Below, in pieces: positions 8,495 to 17,732 of a stretch of DNA of 64,000 nucleotides (position 1 is its first letter; each line of letters opens with the position of its first letter). The notes under the pieces were generated by a model. It had not been told where the DNA came from, made no database searches, and saw only the letters and a list, made by a program, of their open reading frames with translations. Origin of the DNA: DAIOEK01 sp964648485 (lineage in GTDB: Bacteria; Chloroflexota; Anaerolineae; Anaerolineales; Anaerolineaceae); NCBI GenBank assembly GCA_964648485.1, contig CAZYOF010000006.1:62001-126000 (forward strand), read 5' to 3'. A program made the translations under genes and the position numbers.

Positions 8495-10557
8495 AACAAA
8501 CAATTACTGAAAACAGAGTATTAGAAAAATGGCGAATTATTGCATTTTATGCGGTTATCGCTTTTGTACTGGTATTTTATACGATCAGGCTGTTTAATCT
8601 TCAGGTGATACAGGGGGATGAATACCTTCAGAAGGCTATCAACAACAGCACATCTCGTATCACAATTCCTTCAACACGCGGGATGATTTTTGATCGTAAC
8701 GGGACTATTCTCGCGCGGAACATAGCTTCTTACAACGTGGTTATCACCCCTGCCTATCTGCCAGCAGATGAGGGGGAAGTGCAGGATGTATTCAGGCAAT
8801 TAAGCGAATTGATAGATGTGCCAGTAAGTAATGGCGAAATCAATGATGAAATTGTCCGTATGTTCACACCTTGTGAAACGGATTTGGGTATTGAACAAAT
8901 CGTTTTAATTGCAGATTCCAACTGGCCATATAACCCTGTGCAAATTAAATGTAACGTAAATGAAAAAACCGCCCTCATTGTTGAAGGACACAAGGCTGAT
9001 TGGCCAGGTGTTGGTGTTGAATTAAACCCGATACGTGATTATCCCACCGGAGAACTTACATCCGAAGTCATCGGATTTTTAGGTCCGATTCCCGCGGCAT
9101 TTGCGCAGGAATACAGAGATAAAGGTTTTCTTCCGGGTAGAGATAAGGTCGGTTATGCAGGTGTAGAAGCCTACATGCAGGATACCCTTGCGGGAAAGAA
9201 TGGAGAACGAGTGGTTGAGGTGGATGTTGCAGGACAGGAAATGCGGAACATTGCAGAGCCGATTGAACCTGAACCCGGTTTGAGCTTGCGACTGACTATT
9301 GATACCCGTTTGCAAATGGTGGCAAAAACTGCATTAACCAGAATGATCAATTTCTGGAATACCCATTTGAACGAACTTCGATCTCAAAATGGCGTTGTGA
9401 TCGCTATGAACCCTAAAACTGGCGAGATATTGGCTTTAGTCAATTATCCGACCTATGAAAATAACCGAATGGCTCGAGTGATTCCGGGAGATTATTACAA
9501 CCAGATTATCAATCAGCCTTTCAGACCTTTATTTAACCATGCGATATCTGCTGAACACCCACCCGGGTCAGTTTATAAAATGGCAGCAGCGATTGGTGCA
9601 CTTAATGAGGGTGTAGTCACACCCGAAAAACAGGTGGACTGTCTGGGAAAAATAACAATTCTTGAGAAATACTTCCCCAATGATCCGGGGAGCCCCAGGG
9701 AGTATGTTTGCTATAACAAAGCCGGTCATGGGATGGTTGATTTCATCACTGGAGTAGCACAATCTTGTGATGTATATTTTTACAAAATTGGTGGGGGTTA
9801 CCAGGATCAGGTTCCTGAGGGATTGGGAATCTACCGGATGGCAGAATATGCCAGGGCTATCGGTTACGGTCAAAAACTGGGAATCGAATTGCCCGGTGAA
9901 GAAGATGGTCTGGTTCCAGATCCAGCCTGGAAAAGGCTGAATTTGGGCGAAAACTGGTCAACCGGTGATACTTATATTGCCACAATGGGTCAGGGATATG
10001 TGCTGACAACCCCGCTACAGGTTCTTGAATCATTCGCCACACTGGCAAATGATGGCAAAATGATGAAACCCACTATCATTCATGATTATCTGGATGATGA
10101 AGGAAATGTTGTCAAACCATTTGAACCGGTTATGATCCATGACATCACCAAAGATCCGGTCATTACTGTCTATGAAGGTAATATCCCAACTACCAAGAAG
10201 ATTACCGTCCAACCTTGGGTAATTGAGAAAGCTAAAGAAGGGATGCGTGAAGTAGTTTTATCGGGTACCATGGCAAAAGAAATGGCAGATTGGCAGCCAA
10301 ATCCGACCGCCGGAAAAACCGGAACCGCAGAATACTGTGATGATGTAGCCCGTGCAAAAGATTTATGTAAGCCTGGTAACTGGCCAACACATGCCTGGTA
10401 CGCTGGTTATGCACCATATGATGACCCAGAGATAGTGGTTGTTGCTTTTGTATATAACGGTGGTGAAGGTGCAAGTGTAGCTGGACCTATCGTAAAAGAA
10501 GTTTTGAAGGCATGGTATGAGTTAAAAGCGATTGATAATACCGGGACACCTCAGTAG
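8491..10557 (+). CDS. mrdA: Penicillin-binding protein 2 (elongation transpeptidase)
   Basis: The 688-residue protein has an N-terminal membrane anchor (about residues 15-38), a dimerisation/pedestal region and a C-terminal transpeptidase domain. The three active-site motifs are intact: SVYK with Ser360 and Lys363, SCD at 425-427, and KTGT at 609-612. It cross-links new side-wall peptidoglycan together with RodA, encoded four genes downstream. Its position after mreD and its overlap with that gene support the PBP2 rather than the PBP3 (division) assignment. Confidence 0.95.
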   Translation: MKQTITENRVLEKWRIIAFYAVIAFVLVFYTIRLFNLQVIQGDEYLQKAINNSTSRITIPSTRGMIFDRNGTILARNIASYNVVITPAYLPADEGEVQDVFRQLSELIDVPVSNGEINDEIVRMFTPCETDLGIEQIVLIADSNWPYNPVQIKCNVNEKTALIVEGHKADWPGVGVELNPIRDYPTGELTSEVIGFLGPIPAAFAQEYRDKGFLPGRDKVGYAGVEAYMQDTLAGKNGERVVEVDVAGQEMRNIAEPIEPEPGLSLRLTIDTRLQMVAKTALTRMINFWNTHLNELRSQNGVVIAMNPKTGEILALVNYPTYENNRMARVIPGDYYNQIINQPFRPLFNHAISAEHPPGSVYKMAAAIGALNEGVVTPEKQVDCLGKITILEKYFPNDPGSPREYVCYNKAGHGMVDFITGVAQSCDVYFYKIGGGYQDQVPEGLGIYRMAEYARAIGYGQKLGIELPGEEDGLVPDPAWKRLNLGENWSTGDTYIATMGQGYVLTTPLQVLESFATLANDGKMMKPTIIHDYLDDEGNVVKPFEPVMIHDITKDPVITVYEGNIPTTKKITVQPWVIEKAKEGMREVVLSGTMAKEMADWQPNPTAGKTGTAEYCDDVARAKDLCKPGNWPTHAWYAGYAPYDDPEIVVVAFVYNGGEGASVAGPIVKEVLKAWYELKAIDNTGTPQ

Positions 10558-10569
10558 GTCAGGAGAAGC

Positions 10570-11235
10570 ATGAGCCAGAAAATTCAGGTAAAAGGGATTG
10601 CCGATAAAGTTTATTTCCAAATAGGAAGTAATGAATGGCAAGAAGAACGATCCAAGTTAATGGAGTATGTACAGAATAATGCCACATTCTTGAACGGCGC
10701 AAAAATCATTTTGGGGCTGCGAGAGCATAAGTTAAATTCCAAGGAATTATTTGAGATAAAAGATAAGCTCTCTGATTATTCGATCTCACTTACGGATATC
10801 GAGACGGATGATGCATCTACACAGGAAACCGCCAGATTACTGGGAATCAACATCCTTAATTCTCAAAATGTATCTTTGAGCAGCCCTAAAACCACTTCTA
10901 CTCAGACTTTTTTATCAGGAGCATTTATCCAAAAACCAATTCGCAGCGGACAAACACTGCATTACCCAGGTCATGTTACCATCATTGGAGATATCCATCC
11001 TGGTGCATGTGTATCAGCCGAAGGTAGTATTCTGGTTTGGGGGAAAGTAAAAGGAGAAGTTCATGCCGGTACAAATGGGGATACGAATGCATTTATCATA
11101 GCATTTGATTTCTCTCACGCCAGGCTCTCTATTGCAGGAATAACCATGAGTAATGAAAAGCAAAAAAAAGATAAACACCCGGAAATAGCCCTTATTAGTG
11201 CAAATTCAATTAAAATTGACAGTTGGAAAATTTAA
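10570..11235 (+). CDS. minC: Septum site-determining protein MinC
   Basis: A 221-residue inhibitor of FtsZ ring assembly. The N-terminal half (about 1-105) is the FtsZ-acting domain. The C-terminal half is a right-handed beta-helix with glycine-spaced turns ('IIGDIHPGACVSAEGSILVW' and 'KGEVHAGTNGD'), which dimerises and binds MinD. It has an AGGAG-like ribosome site in 'caggagaagc' just before the ATG. MinD follows 14 bases after the stop. Confidence 0.93.
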   Translation: MSQKIQVKGIADKVYFQIGSNEWQEERSKLMEYVQNNATFLNGAKIILGLREHKLNSKELFEIKDKLSDYSISLTDIETDDASTQETARLLGINILNSQNVSLSSPKTTSTQTFLSGAFIQKPIRSGQTLHYPGHVTIIGDIHPGACVSAEGSILVWGKVKGEVHAGTNGDTNAFIIAFDFSHARLSIAGITMSNEKQKKDKHPEIALISANSIKIDSWKI

Positions 11236-11249
11236 AAAAAGGTGATTAC

Positions 11250-12053
11250 ATGGCAGCAAAAGTAGTAACGGTTACATCAGGTAAGGGAGGCGTAGGAAAG
11301 ACAACCACATCTGCAAACATAGGGGTTGCACTGGCTGACCTTGGGTATAAAGTTGTCTGCATTGATGCAGATATCGGTCTTCGAAATTTAGATGTTGTTA
11401 TGGGATTGGAAAACCGCATAGTCTACGATATTGTTGACGTTGTTGAAGGTCGATGCAGAGTAAAACAAGCAATGATCCACGATAAAAAATTTCCTGATCT
11501 TTACTTAATCCCAGCGGCTCAAACCAGAGATAAGAACGCATTATCTCCCAGTGATATGGTTCGACTTTGTGATGAACTCCGACCAGAAGTGGATTGGATT
11601 ATTGTCGATTCACCTGCCGGAATAGAACGCGGTTTTAAAAATGCAATTGCTCCAGCAGATTTTATTTTGGTAGTGACAAACCCAGAAGTATCTGCTGTAA
11701 GAGATGCGGATCGAATTATCGGAATTATTGAAGCTGAACAAAAAGGACCATCGCATCTCATAATTAATCGCCTTAATACAAACCTGGTCAAACGCGGGGA
11801 TATGCTCAGTGCAGATGATATTATTGAATTGCTGGCTATTGAACTGATTGGGATTGTACCTGAAGATGAAGCCGTGGTGATTGCTACAAACCGTGGACAG
11901 CCGGTAGCCCTGGATTCAAAAAATAAAGCAGGCATTGCCTTTATGAATATTGCCCGCCGACTGAATGGGGAATCAGTTCCTCTGCAAAATCTGGATGGGA
12001 AAGAATCACTTATCAATAAGATGATTGGGATGATGAAGGCTGGAGGAAAATAA
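11250..12053 (+). CDS. minD: Septum site-determining ATPase MinD
   Basis: A 267-residue ParA/MinD ATPase with the deviant Walker A GKGGVGKT at residues 11-18 and the switch 'IVDSPAGIERGF'. The C-terminal segment (KESLINKMIGMMK) is an amphipathic helix that would attach the ATP form to the membrane. An upstream in-frame ATG at 11223 lies inside minC; the ATG at 11250 is preferred because AAAGGTGAT precedes it. MinD recruits MinC and is released by MinE, encoded 2 bases downstream. Confidence 0.96.
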   Translation: MAAKVVTVTSGKGGVGKTTTSANIGVALADLGYKVVCIDADIGLRNLDVVMGLENRIVYDIVDVVEGRCRVKQAMIHDKKFPDLYLIPAAQTRDKNALSPSDMVRLCDELRPEVDWIIVDSPAGIERGFKNAIAPADFILVVTNPEVSAVRDADRIIGIIEAEQKGPSHLIINRLNTNLVKRGDMLSADDIIELLAIELIGIVPEDEAVVIATNRGQPVALDSKNKAGIAFMNIARRLNGESVPLQNLDGKESLINKMIGMMKAGGK

Positions 12054-12054
12054 C

Positions 12055-12309
12055 ATGTCTTCCTTTTTCAATAAAGTATTCCAACGGGATACCAGTGCAA
12101 ACGCTGCAAAAGAGAGACTTCAGCTTGTTTTGGTGCACGATCGAACGAACCTTCCAGCTGGACAAATGGAAAACCTGAAAAATGAAATAATTCAGGTTAT
12201 ATCCCGTTACCTTGAGATCGATCAAAAAAATGCTGAAATTGAAATGGAACAGGTCGGACGGGAACAAAGACTGGTAATGAACATACCTCTATACCAGAAG
12301 CGTAGATAA
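12055..12309 (+). CDS. minE: Cell division topological factor MinE
   Basis: An 84-residue protein. The N-terminal anti-MinCD part carries the 'AKERLQLVLVHDR' stretch that contacts MinD and stimulates its ATPase, and the rest is the dimerising topological domain ending in 'LVMNIPLYQKRR'. The presence of MinE means the organism can, in principle, run an oscillating Min system rather than the static DivIVA-anchored type. Confidence 0.94.
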   Translation: MSSFFNKVFQRDTSANAAKERLQLVLVHDRTNLPAGQMENLKNEIIQVISRYLEIDQKNAEIEMEQVGREQRLVMNIPLYQKRR

Positions 12310-12324
12310 TCTGAAAGGTATTTT

Positions 12325-13425
12325 GTGATAAAACGTGAAATTTGGCGTCACTTCGATTTTTGGTTGTTTGGCGCTGTCATTATTCTCATCATCTTTGGTG
12401 TAGCTATGATCCAGTCGGCTATTGCGGGCAACCAGGAATTGGAAGGTTATGTTACCCGGCAGATAGTCTTTGCAGCAATTGGATTGGTAGTGATGATTGG
12501 TATCGCGATTGTGGATTATCACTATTGGGCATCGATTACACGGGTGATGTATGCTGGAACTTTCCTTTTATTGGTTGTAGTTTTTGTTACATCTCAGGCA
12601 ACTTTTGGTGCAGCAAGATGGATTGAAACCGGTTTAGTAAATATACAACCATCAGAGCTGGCAAAAGTGGTACTTATTCTTGTATTGGCTGATTATTTTT
12701 CGCGTACGCAAAATTCTCCACGTGATATAAAGTGGATTATCAAAAGCATATTGATTGTTGGCGGATTTGCTATCTGGATTATTCTACAGCCTAACTTATC
12801 TACAACAATCGTTTTAGTAGTTATCTGGTTCATCATGATATGGATCGCGGGATTACCGCCAAAATATATCTTTTACTTGATACTTATTGGCTTTGTTGGC
12901 GGGCTTGTTGCATTTCCATTTCTTGAACCATATCAACAGCAACGGATTCTCACCTTCCTAATTCCCGATCCAAATGCTACATATGGTAATGCCTATAATG
13001 TTGAGCAGGCTTTGATCAGTATTGGGTCTGGCGGACTGCTTGGACAGGGATATGGGCATGGTACGCAGGTGCAGTTACGATTTTTGAAAGTACGACACAC
13101 TGATTTTATTTTTTCAGCCATGGCAGAAGAATTCGGTTTTATAGGAACTGTGCTCGTCATTGCACTTCTAGTATTCGTAATCATCCGTTGTTTGCGGGCT
13201 GGAAATCTGGCACATGATACATTTGGGGCTTTAATCGCATATAGTTTTGGTATGTTGATGTTTTTTCAGGCAGCCGTTAATATGGGGGTAAATTTAAAAG
13301 TAATTCCGGTTACCGGGTTAACACTTCCATTCATCAGTTACGGCGGCAGCTCTCTCCTATCGCTTTTATTGGGTATTGGGTTGGTTGAGAGCGTAGTCTT
13401 ACGTCAGAAACCTCTAGAATTCTAA
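12325..13425 (+). CDS. rodA: RodA peptidoglycan glycosyltransferase (SEDS family)
   Basis: A 366-residue protein with about ten membrane helices. SEDS signatures are visible: 'QPSELAKV', 'QPNLSTT' and the C-terminal 'LPFISYGGSSLLSLLLGIG'. It polymerises lipid II for elongation with the PBP2 encoded upstream. The start is GTG at 12325. FtsW is the close alternative, but the location with mreBCD and mrdA favours RodA. Confidence 0.92.
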   Translation: MIKREIWRHFDFWLFGAVIILIIFGVAMIQSAIAGNQELEGYVTRQIVFAAIGLVVMIGIAIVDYHYWASITRVMYAGTFLLLVVVFVTSQATFGAARWIETGLVNIQPSELAKVVLILVLADYFSRTQNSPRDIKWIIKSILIVGGFAIWIILQPNLSTTIVLVVIWFIMIWIAGLPPKYIFYLILIGFVGGLVAFPFLEPYQQQRILTFLIPDPNATYGNAYNVEQALISIGSGGLLGQGYGHGTQVQLRFLKVRHTDFIFSAMAEEFGFIGTVLVIALLVFVIIRCLRAGNLAHDTFGALIAYSFGMLMFFQAAVNMGVNLKVIPVTGLTLPFISYGGSSLLSLLLGIGLVESVVLRQKPLEF

Positions 13426-13438
13426 GGAGCACTACAAT

Positions 13439-14914
13439 ATGACAACACAGCCATATAGAGTAAGATTTGCGCCATCACCAACCGGTCATTTGCATCTGGG
13501 CAGTGCACGCACAGCACTGTATGATTTCTTAATAGCCCGAAAAACAGGTGGTCAGTTCGTTTTAAGAATTGAAGATACGGATAAACGAAGATATGTTGAG
13601 GGCGCAGAAGAGGAATTTGTCAGTTGTTTGAAATGGCTGGGCATCGAGTGGGATGAAGGTCCGGATGTGGGAGGACCCTACGGACCATACCGCCAATCAG
13701 AGCGAAAAGAGATCTATCGTGAGTACGCGGAAAAGCTTATTGAAAGCGGTCATGCCTATTATTGTTTTTGCACCCCCGACCGTCTTGAAAAAGTAAGGCA
13801 GGAACAGCAAAAGCGTAAAGAAACCATGCGATACGATGGACTGTGCCGGAACATTCCACTGGAAGAAGCACGAGCGAGGGTAAAATCCGGTGAGAAGCAT
13901 GTAATCCGGTTTAAGATGCCCAAAGAAGGCAGTACTACTGTAAAAGACCTTTTAAGAGGTGATATTACAATTGAGAACCAATATCTGGATGATTACATCC
14001 TGGTTAAATCGGATGGTTGGGCATTGTATCATCTGGCAGCTGCGGTGGATGATCACCTGATGAAGATTACCCACGTGATTCGCAGTTCTGAATGGCTCCC
14101 AACGTTCCCGCTGCACGGGCTGATCCACCGCGCGTTTGGCTGGGAAGAACCAATCTGGGTGCATCTCTCCGTTTTCCTGAAACCTAGCGGTAAAGGGAAA
14201 ATGAGCAAGCGGGAAGCGGCAGATGTGATGAAAGATGGCTATTCGATTTTTATCAAAGATCTGGAAGAATTAGGTTATCTTCCTGAAGCAGTGGTTAACT
14301 GGATTGCACTAATGGGGTGGAGTTATGACGATCGTACGGAATACTTTACGTTAGCAGATTTGATCGAAAAGTTTTCTCTTGAACATTTGAATCCATCACC
14401 AGCTGCAATAAATTTTCAAAAATTTGATTACTTCAATGGATTACACATCCGTCAATTATCTGATGAAACGCTGGCGGAAAAAGTATTTCCCTACCTTGAA
14501 AAGGCAGGCATATCTGCAGATAAACCAACTCTCATAAAGATTTCACCCATTATTCGGGAAAGACTATCCACTCTGGATGATGCGGTAGATTTTTGCGACT
14601 TCTTTTTTAAAGATGTATCACCTTTAGAAGAAGATCTGCTTGGCAAAAACATGAATAAGGCTGAAACGCTGGATGTTCTTAATAAGTCTTACGAGATTAT
14701 CAAAGGAATAAAACCATTGACTTTGAAATCAAGTGAACCGGCTTTGCGCGATTATGTAGAAAGCTCGGGATATTCTGCCGGACAGGTTTTTGGAATATTG
14801 CGCGTAGCTATAACGGGTAAAAAAGTAAGTCCTCCATTATTCGAAAGCATGGAAATCTTAGGTTCTGAAATTATTAATCAAAGACTATTGGCAGCAATTG
14901 ATCTGTTAAAATAA
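13439..14914 (+). CDS. gltX: Glutamyl-tRNA synthetase
   Basis: A 491-residue class I synthetase that charges tRNA-Glu (and possibly tRNA-Gln in organisms using transamidation). The HIGH-type motif is HLHLG near residues 18-22 and the KMSKS-type loop is GKMSKR near 255. The C-terminal region is the helical anticodon-binding domain. It follows rodA by 13 bases with AAGGAG before the ATG, so it may share that transcript. It ends at a bidirectional terminator. Confidence 0.96.
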   Translation: MTTQPYRVRFAPSPTGHLHLGSARTALYDFLIARKTGGQFVLRIEDTDKRRYVEGAEEEFVSCLKWLGIEWDEGPDVGGPYGPYRQSERKEIYREYAEKLIESGHAYYCFCTPDRLEKVRQEQQKRKETMRYDGLCRNIPLEEARARVKSGEKHVIRFKMPKEGSTTVKDLLRGDITIENQYLDDYILVKSDGWALYHLAAAVDDHLMKITHVIRSSEWLPTFPLHGLIHRAFGWEEPIWVHLSVFLKPSGKGKMSKREAADVMKDGYSIFIKDLEELGYLPEAVVNWIALMGWSYDDRTEYFTLADLIEKFSLEHLNPSPAAINFQKFDYFNGLHIRQLSDETLAEKVFPYLEKAGISADKPTLIKISPIIRERLSTLDDAVDFCDFFFKDVSPLEEDLLGKNMNKAETLDVLNKSYEIIKGIKPLTLKSSEPALRDYVESSGYSAGQVFGILRVAITGKKVSPPLFESMEILGSEIINQRLLAAIDLLK

Positions 14915-14938
14915 TAAACCTGAAATATATATATAAAC

Positions 14939-14980
14939 AAGACCCCCCTTGATTGGTTTCTACTATCAAAGAGGTGTCTT
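14939..14980. terminator. Bidirectional terminator between gltX and the convergent gene
   Basis: An imperfect inverted repeat pairs AAGACCCCCCTTGAT (14939-14953) with ATCAAAGAGGTGTCTT (14965-14980). The outer AAGAC/GTCTT and inner TTGAT/ATCAA arms match; the middle is bulged. It lies between two converging genes. Confidence 0.6.
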
Positions 14981-15014
14981 TATAAATTTCGTGTGTTGTC
15001 TATATATTAGTTCG

Positions 15015-15578
15015 TCATTGCTGTTCCGGCGTCGTTGAACTGGCTAAAAGGGCATCGTTGAACCGGAAGATAAGAAATGGTACTTTCAATTTTCCAGAAG
15101 TAGTAACCATAGGATAGGTGATCTCAGCATCATACAACGAAGTAAATATCTCTTTGGTTACTTCGAGATATTTCTGAACAGTCGCTTTTTCAGCTATTAA
15201 TAAATTTCCATCAAATTTATACGGTCCCACCATTGCAGTTATTGGTTCAAGTTTACGCAATCCATCGCGCGGATCATAATCCAGGGGGTCATGATTTGGC
15301 GGCATTAGGTGAAATGCTGTAATTTGAGGTAATGGAACGTGCATTTCACGGTACCCGATAGGTTTTTGTGGGGCGGATTGTTGAACTTGCAAAACTCGTG
15401 CATTATAAAGGGTTATATGATCCGGAGCTGCATTTGTCCGCAGCCAGGTGCTCACACGAATTAATTCTTTTGTTATTACCTCACCCCAGCAGAGTAGATA
15501 ATTGGTATAAACCATAACCAGTGATGATTTTTCATCATCTGCTATTCGATTTCCATTTGTGTTTACCTGATCTTCCAT
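15015..15578 (-). CDS. Conserved-looking hypothetical protein, 187 residues
   Basis: I do not recognise this protein. It has no signal peptide or membrane segment. The N-terminal half is mixed helix and strand ('YTNYLLCWGEVITKELIRVS'), and the middle contains a Pro/Asp-rich stretch (HLMPPNHDPLDYDPRDG) that could be a loop. A strong GGAGGGG ribosome site precedes the ATG. The gene is read in the same direction as the epimerase upstream of it and ends against gltX. No function is offered. Confidence 0.8.
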   Translation of the reverse strand: MEDQVNTNGNRIADDEKSSLVMVYTNYLLCWGEVITKELIRVSTWLRTNAAPDHITLYNARVLQVQQSAPQKPIGYREMHVPLPQITAFHLMPPNHDPLDYDPRDGLRKLEPITAMVGPYKFDGNLLIAEKATVQKYLEVTKEIFTSLYDAEITYPMVTTSGKLKVPFLIFRFNDALLASSTTPEQQ

Positions 15579-15629
15579 GACCCCTCCTGCAATAATGATA
15601 GCATAAGTATGAATATTGCGCAGGCAATA

Positions 15630-16652
15630 CTATACGTTATACCTGGTTTTGATCGCTGGTATCAGGTAATCATTGAATGCAATGGTCTGATCGTAATCCG
15701 GTTTCCAGTTCCAATCGTTCCTTGCTGCCTGATCATTTAACTCTGCCGGCCATGAATCTACAATCGCCTGCCTGTTTACATCTGGGCTAAAATCTATTTC
15801 GGCAGACGGGAACGCACCTTTTACGTATTCGTAAAAATCTTGTGCCGTAGGACTGAAGCTTGTGACATTATAGACAAGTTGTGATAAGTTTTCACGCTCC
15901 GCTGCTTCCAGTTGAATTAATGATTTCACCGCATCGGGCATAACCATAAAAGGTAATTTTGTATCGGGTCTGACAAAACATTTGTATGGTTTTCCCTGTG
16001 CTGCGTGATGTAGCATCTCCGGTCCATAATCACTGGTGCCCCCCGTGGGAATGGTTACAGCACTGATTAACCCGGGGAAACGTATGCATCTAAAATCAAC
16101 GTAGATATATCTATCACGGTCGGCAGAGAGTTGTTTGTAATATTTCGAGTAGTATCTCCCCAGGTGCTCACAGTAAAGTTTATTCACACCATACATGGTT
16201 GTTGGAAAATCTGATTGATGTTCGACCACTTTCCCGGCGTTATTTTTCTCTAATAGGGTTGGGAATCCGTAGGCTGCAATAGAACTTGGATAGATGAACT
16301 TCACCGGTCTGCCCTGCCATTGTGATTGTTCTACTGCAAGGCGCAGTAAGTTTAATGTGCCCTCAACATTGATCTTATGGGCAGTTTCAGGGTTGAATTC
16401 AGCTTTCGTAGATAAAATTGACGCAAGGTGATAGATGGTCTTAATCTCATATTCTCCTACCAGCCTGCCGAGTAGCATTAAGTCAAGAATATCCCCCTGA
16501 ATAAAGGTTCCGCAGCAATCTCGCATTAATTCATCTGGTGGCTGCACATCCAAACCCAGAATATCGGCGGATTTATTCTGGGAAAGATATTCCACAAGAC
16601 CATGACCAATTTCTCCGTTTACGCCGGTGATTAAGATCACTTCTTTACGCAT
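15630..16652 (-). CDS. NAD-dependent epimerase/dehydratase (extended SDR family)
   Basis: A 340-residue enzyme with an N-terminal Rossmann fold, nucleotide motif GVNGEIG at residues 10-16, and the catalytic pair in YGVNK near residue 155, preceded by 'YPSSIAAYG'. The closest functional types are L-threonine 3-dehydrogenase-like SDRs and nucleotide-sugar epimerases; the sequence alone does not decide between them. A GAGGAG ribosome site supports the ATG at 16652. No sugar-nucleotide genes are adjacent, which slightly favours a metabolic dehydrogenase. Confidence 0.85.
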   Translation of the reverse strand: MRKEVILITGVNGEIGHGLVEYLSQNKSADILGLDVQPPDELMRDCCGTFIQGDILDLMLLGRLVGEYEIKTIYHLASILSTKAEFNPETAHKINVEGTLNLLRLAVEQSQWQGRPVKFIYPSSIAAYGFPTLLEKNNAGKVVEHQSDFPTTMYGVNKLYCEHLGRYYSKYYKQLSADRDRYIYVDFRCIRFPGLISAVTIPTGGTSDYGPEMLHHAAQGKPYKCFVRPDTKLPFMVMPDAVKSLIQLEAAERENLSQLVYNVTSFSPTAQDFYEYVKGAFPSAEIDFSPDVNRQAIVDSWPAELNDQAARNDWNWKPDYDQTIAFNDYLIPAIKTRYNV

Positions 16653-16679
16653 GCTGCTCTCCTCTGAGATAATAAAATA

Positions 16680-16704
16680 CCGGGTTCTGGAAAGCAGAAC
16701 CCGG
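16680..16704 (-). terminator. Hairpin downstream of secF
   Basis: A perfect 9-bp stem, CCGGGTTCT/AGAACCCGG, with a 7-base loop. On the minus strand it is followed by TATTTTATT, a weak U-tract, so it would end the secD-secF transcript before the epimerase gene. Confidence 0.65.
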
Positions 16705-16817
16705 TTGATGTGCTTATATAGCTACAATGGTAGTTTTTATTTCTATCACCAGATGTTGGTTGAGCAATTCGGTGAACATATTGTTCATTTTACCCGAATT
16801 TTGGCTGATTGAAAAAA

Positions 16818-17720
16818 CTAAGCAGCTGCCTTTACCTTTGAAGACTTGTTTTCCCATACAACCAGTGTTGATGCAGCAATAAATATGGATGAATATGTAC
16901 CTGAGAACAATCCAACCAGCAAAATTATTGCAAATTCCCGTAATGTTACTCCGCCAAACAGAGCGAGTGCAAGCAACATGAACTCGACGGTCATCAGTTG
17001 TGTATTGATTGAGCGCTGCAGAGTTTGCACGATGGAATGGTTGACCAGCGTCTCAAAGGGAAGCTTTCGGTAAATACTCGAGTTTTCTCTAATTCTGTCA
17101 AAGACGACAATTTTATCCTGGACAGAAAAACCAATGACTGTTAACAACGCTGTCAGGAACAGGGAATCAACCTGCCATCCAAAGAAATGTCCGCCTATGG
17201 TTGCCAAACTGATTACTACTGCAACATCATGGACCATGGCAATAATGGCACAGATGCCATAGCGGAATGCATGCGGAATCCCTCTGAATGCAAAGGCAAT
17301 ATAAATCACAACTGCCAGAGCCGCGACAGCGACTGCTCCCATAGCCCGGGTGGCAACTTCATTACCTACCGTCGGACCAACACTATCGGCACTGCGGATT
17401 TCGATTTGATCGTCAAAGCTGGTTTCCATTGTAGAAATCAAATCACGCCTGGCGGAGTCTTCAAGATATTCAGACCGGATGATTAATCTGTCATCGCCTG
17501 TAGATTGTACCTGGACGTCTTTATAACCAGCCTGCGTGTAAATTTCTATTACCTGTGCCGGAGCCGGCGCAGTACCTGATTTGAAAGCTAATTCAAGCAA
17601 ACTTCCACCGGTGAAATCGATGGATAACGGTAAACCCTTAATTGCCAGGAGAATAAAACCGGGCAAAATTACGATCAGGGATATTGCAAAGAAGATGTTT
17701 CGTTTTCCAATAATATTCAT
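16818..17720 (-). CDS. secF: Protein translocase subunit SecF
   Basis: A 300-residue membrane protein with six helices. The first is near residues 10-30, followed by the extracytoplasmic P1-like domain with 'LPLSIDFTGGSLLE'. The conserved 'VGFSVQDKIVVFDRIREN' loop sits near residue 205 (DR of the proton pathway). SecDF uses the proton gradient to pull translocating proteins outward. GAGG precedes the ATG, 12 bases after the secD stop. Confidence 0.95.
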   Translation of the reverse strand: MNIIGKRNIFFAISLIVILPGFILLAIKGLPLSIDFTGGSLLELAFKSGTAPAPAQVIEIYTQAGYKDVQVQSTGDDRLIIRSEYLEDSARRDLISTMETSFDDQIEIRSADSVGPTVGNEVATRAMGAVAVAALAVVIYIAFAFRGIPHAFRYGICAIIAMVHDVAVVISLATIGGHFFGWQVDSLFLTALLTVIGFSVQDKIVVFDRIRENSSIYRKLPFETLVNHSIVQTLQRSINTQLMTVEFMLLALALFGGVTLREFAIILLVGLFSGTYSSIFIAASTLVVWENKSSKVKAAA

Positions 17721-17732
17721 GATTTCATCCTC

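Noticed and set aside
11223..11249. Longer MinD start
   Set aside because: It overlaps minC and the ATG at 11250 has a better ribosome site.
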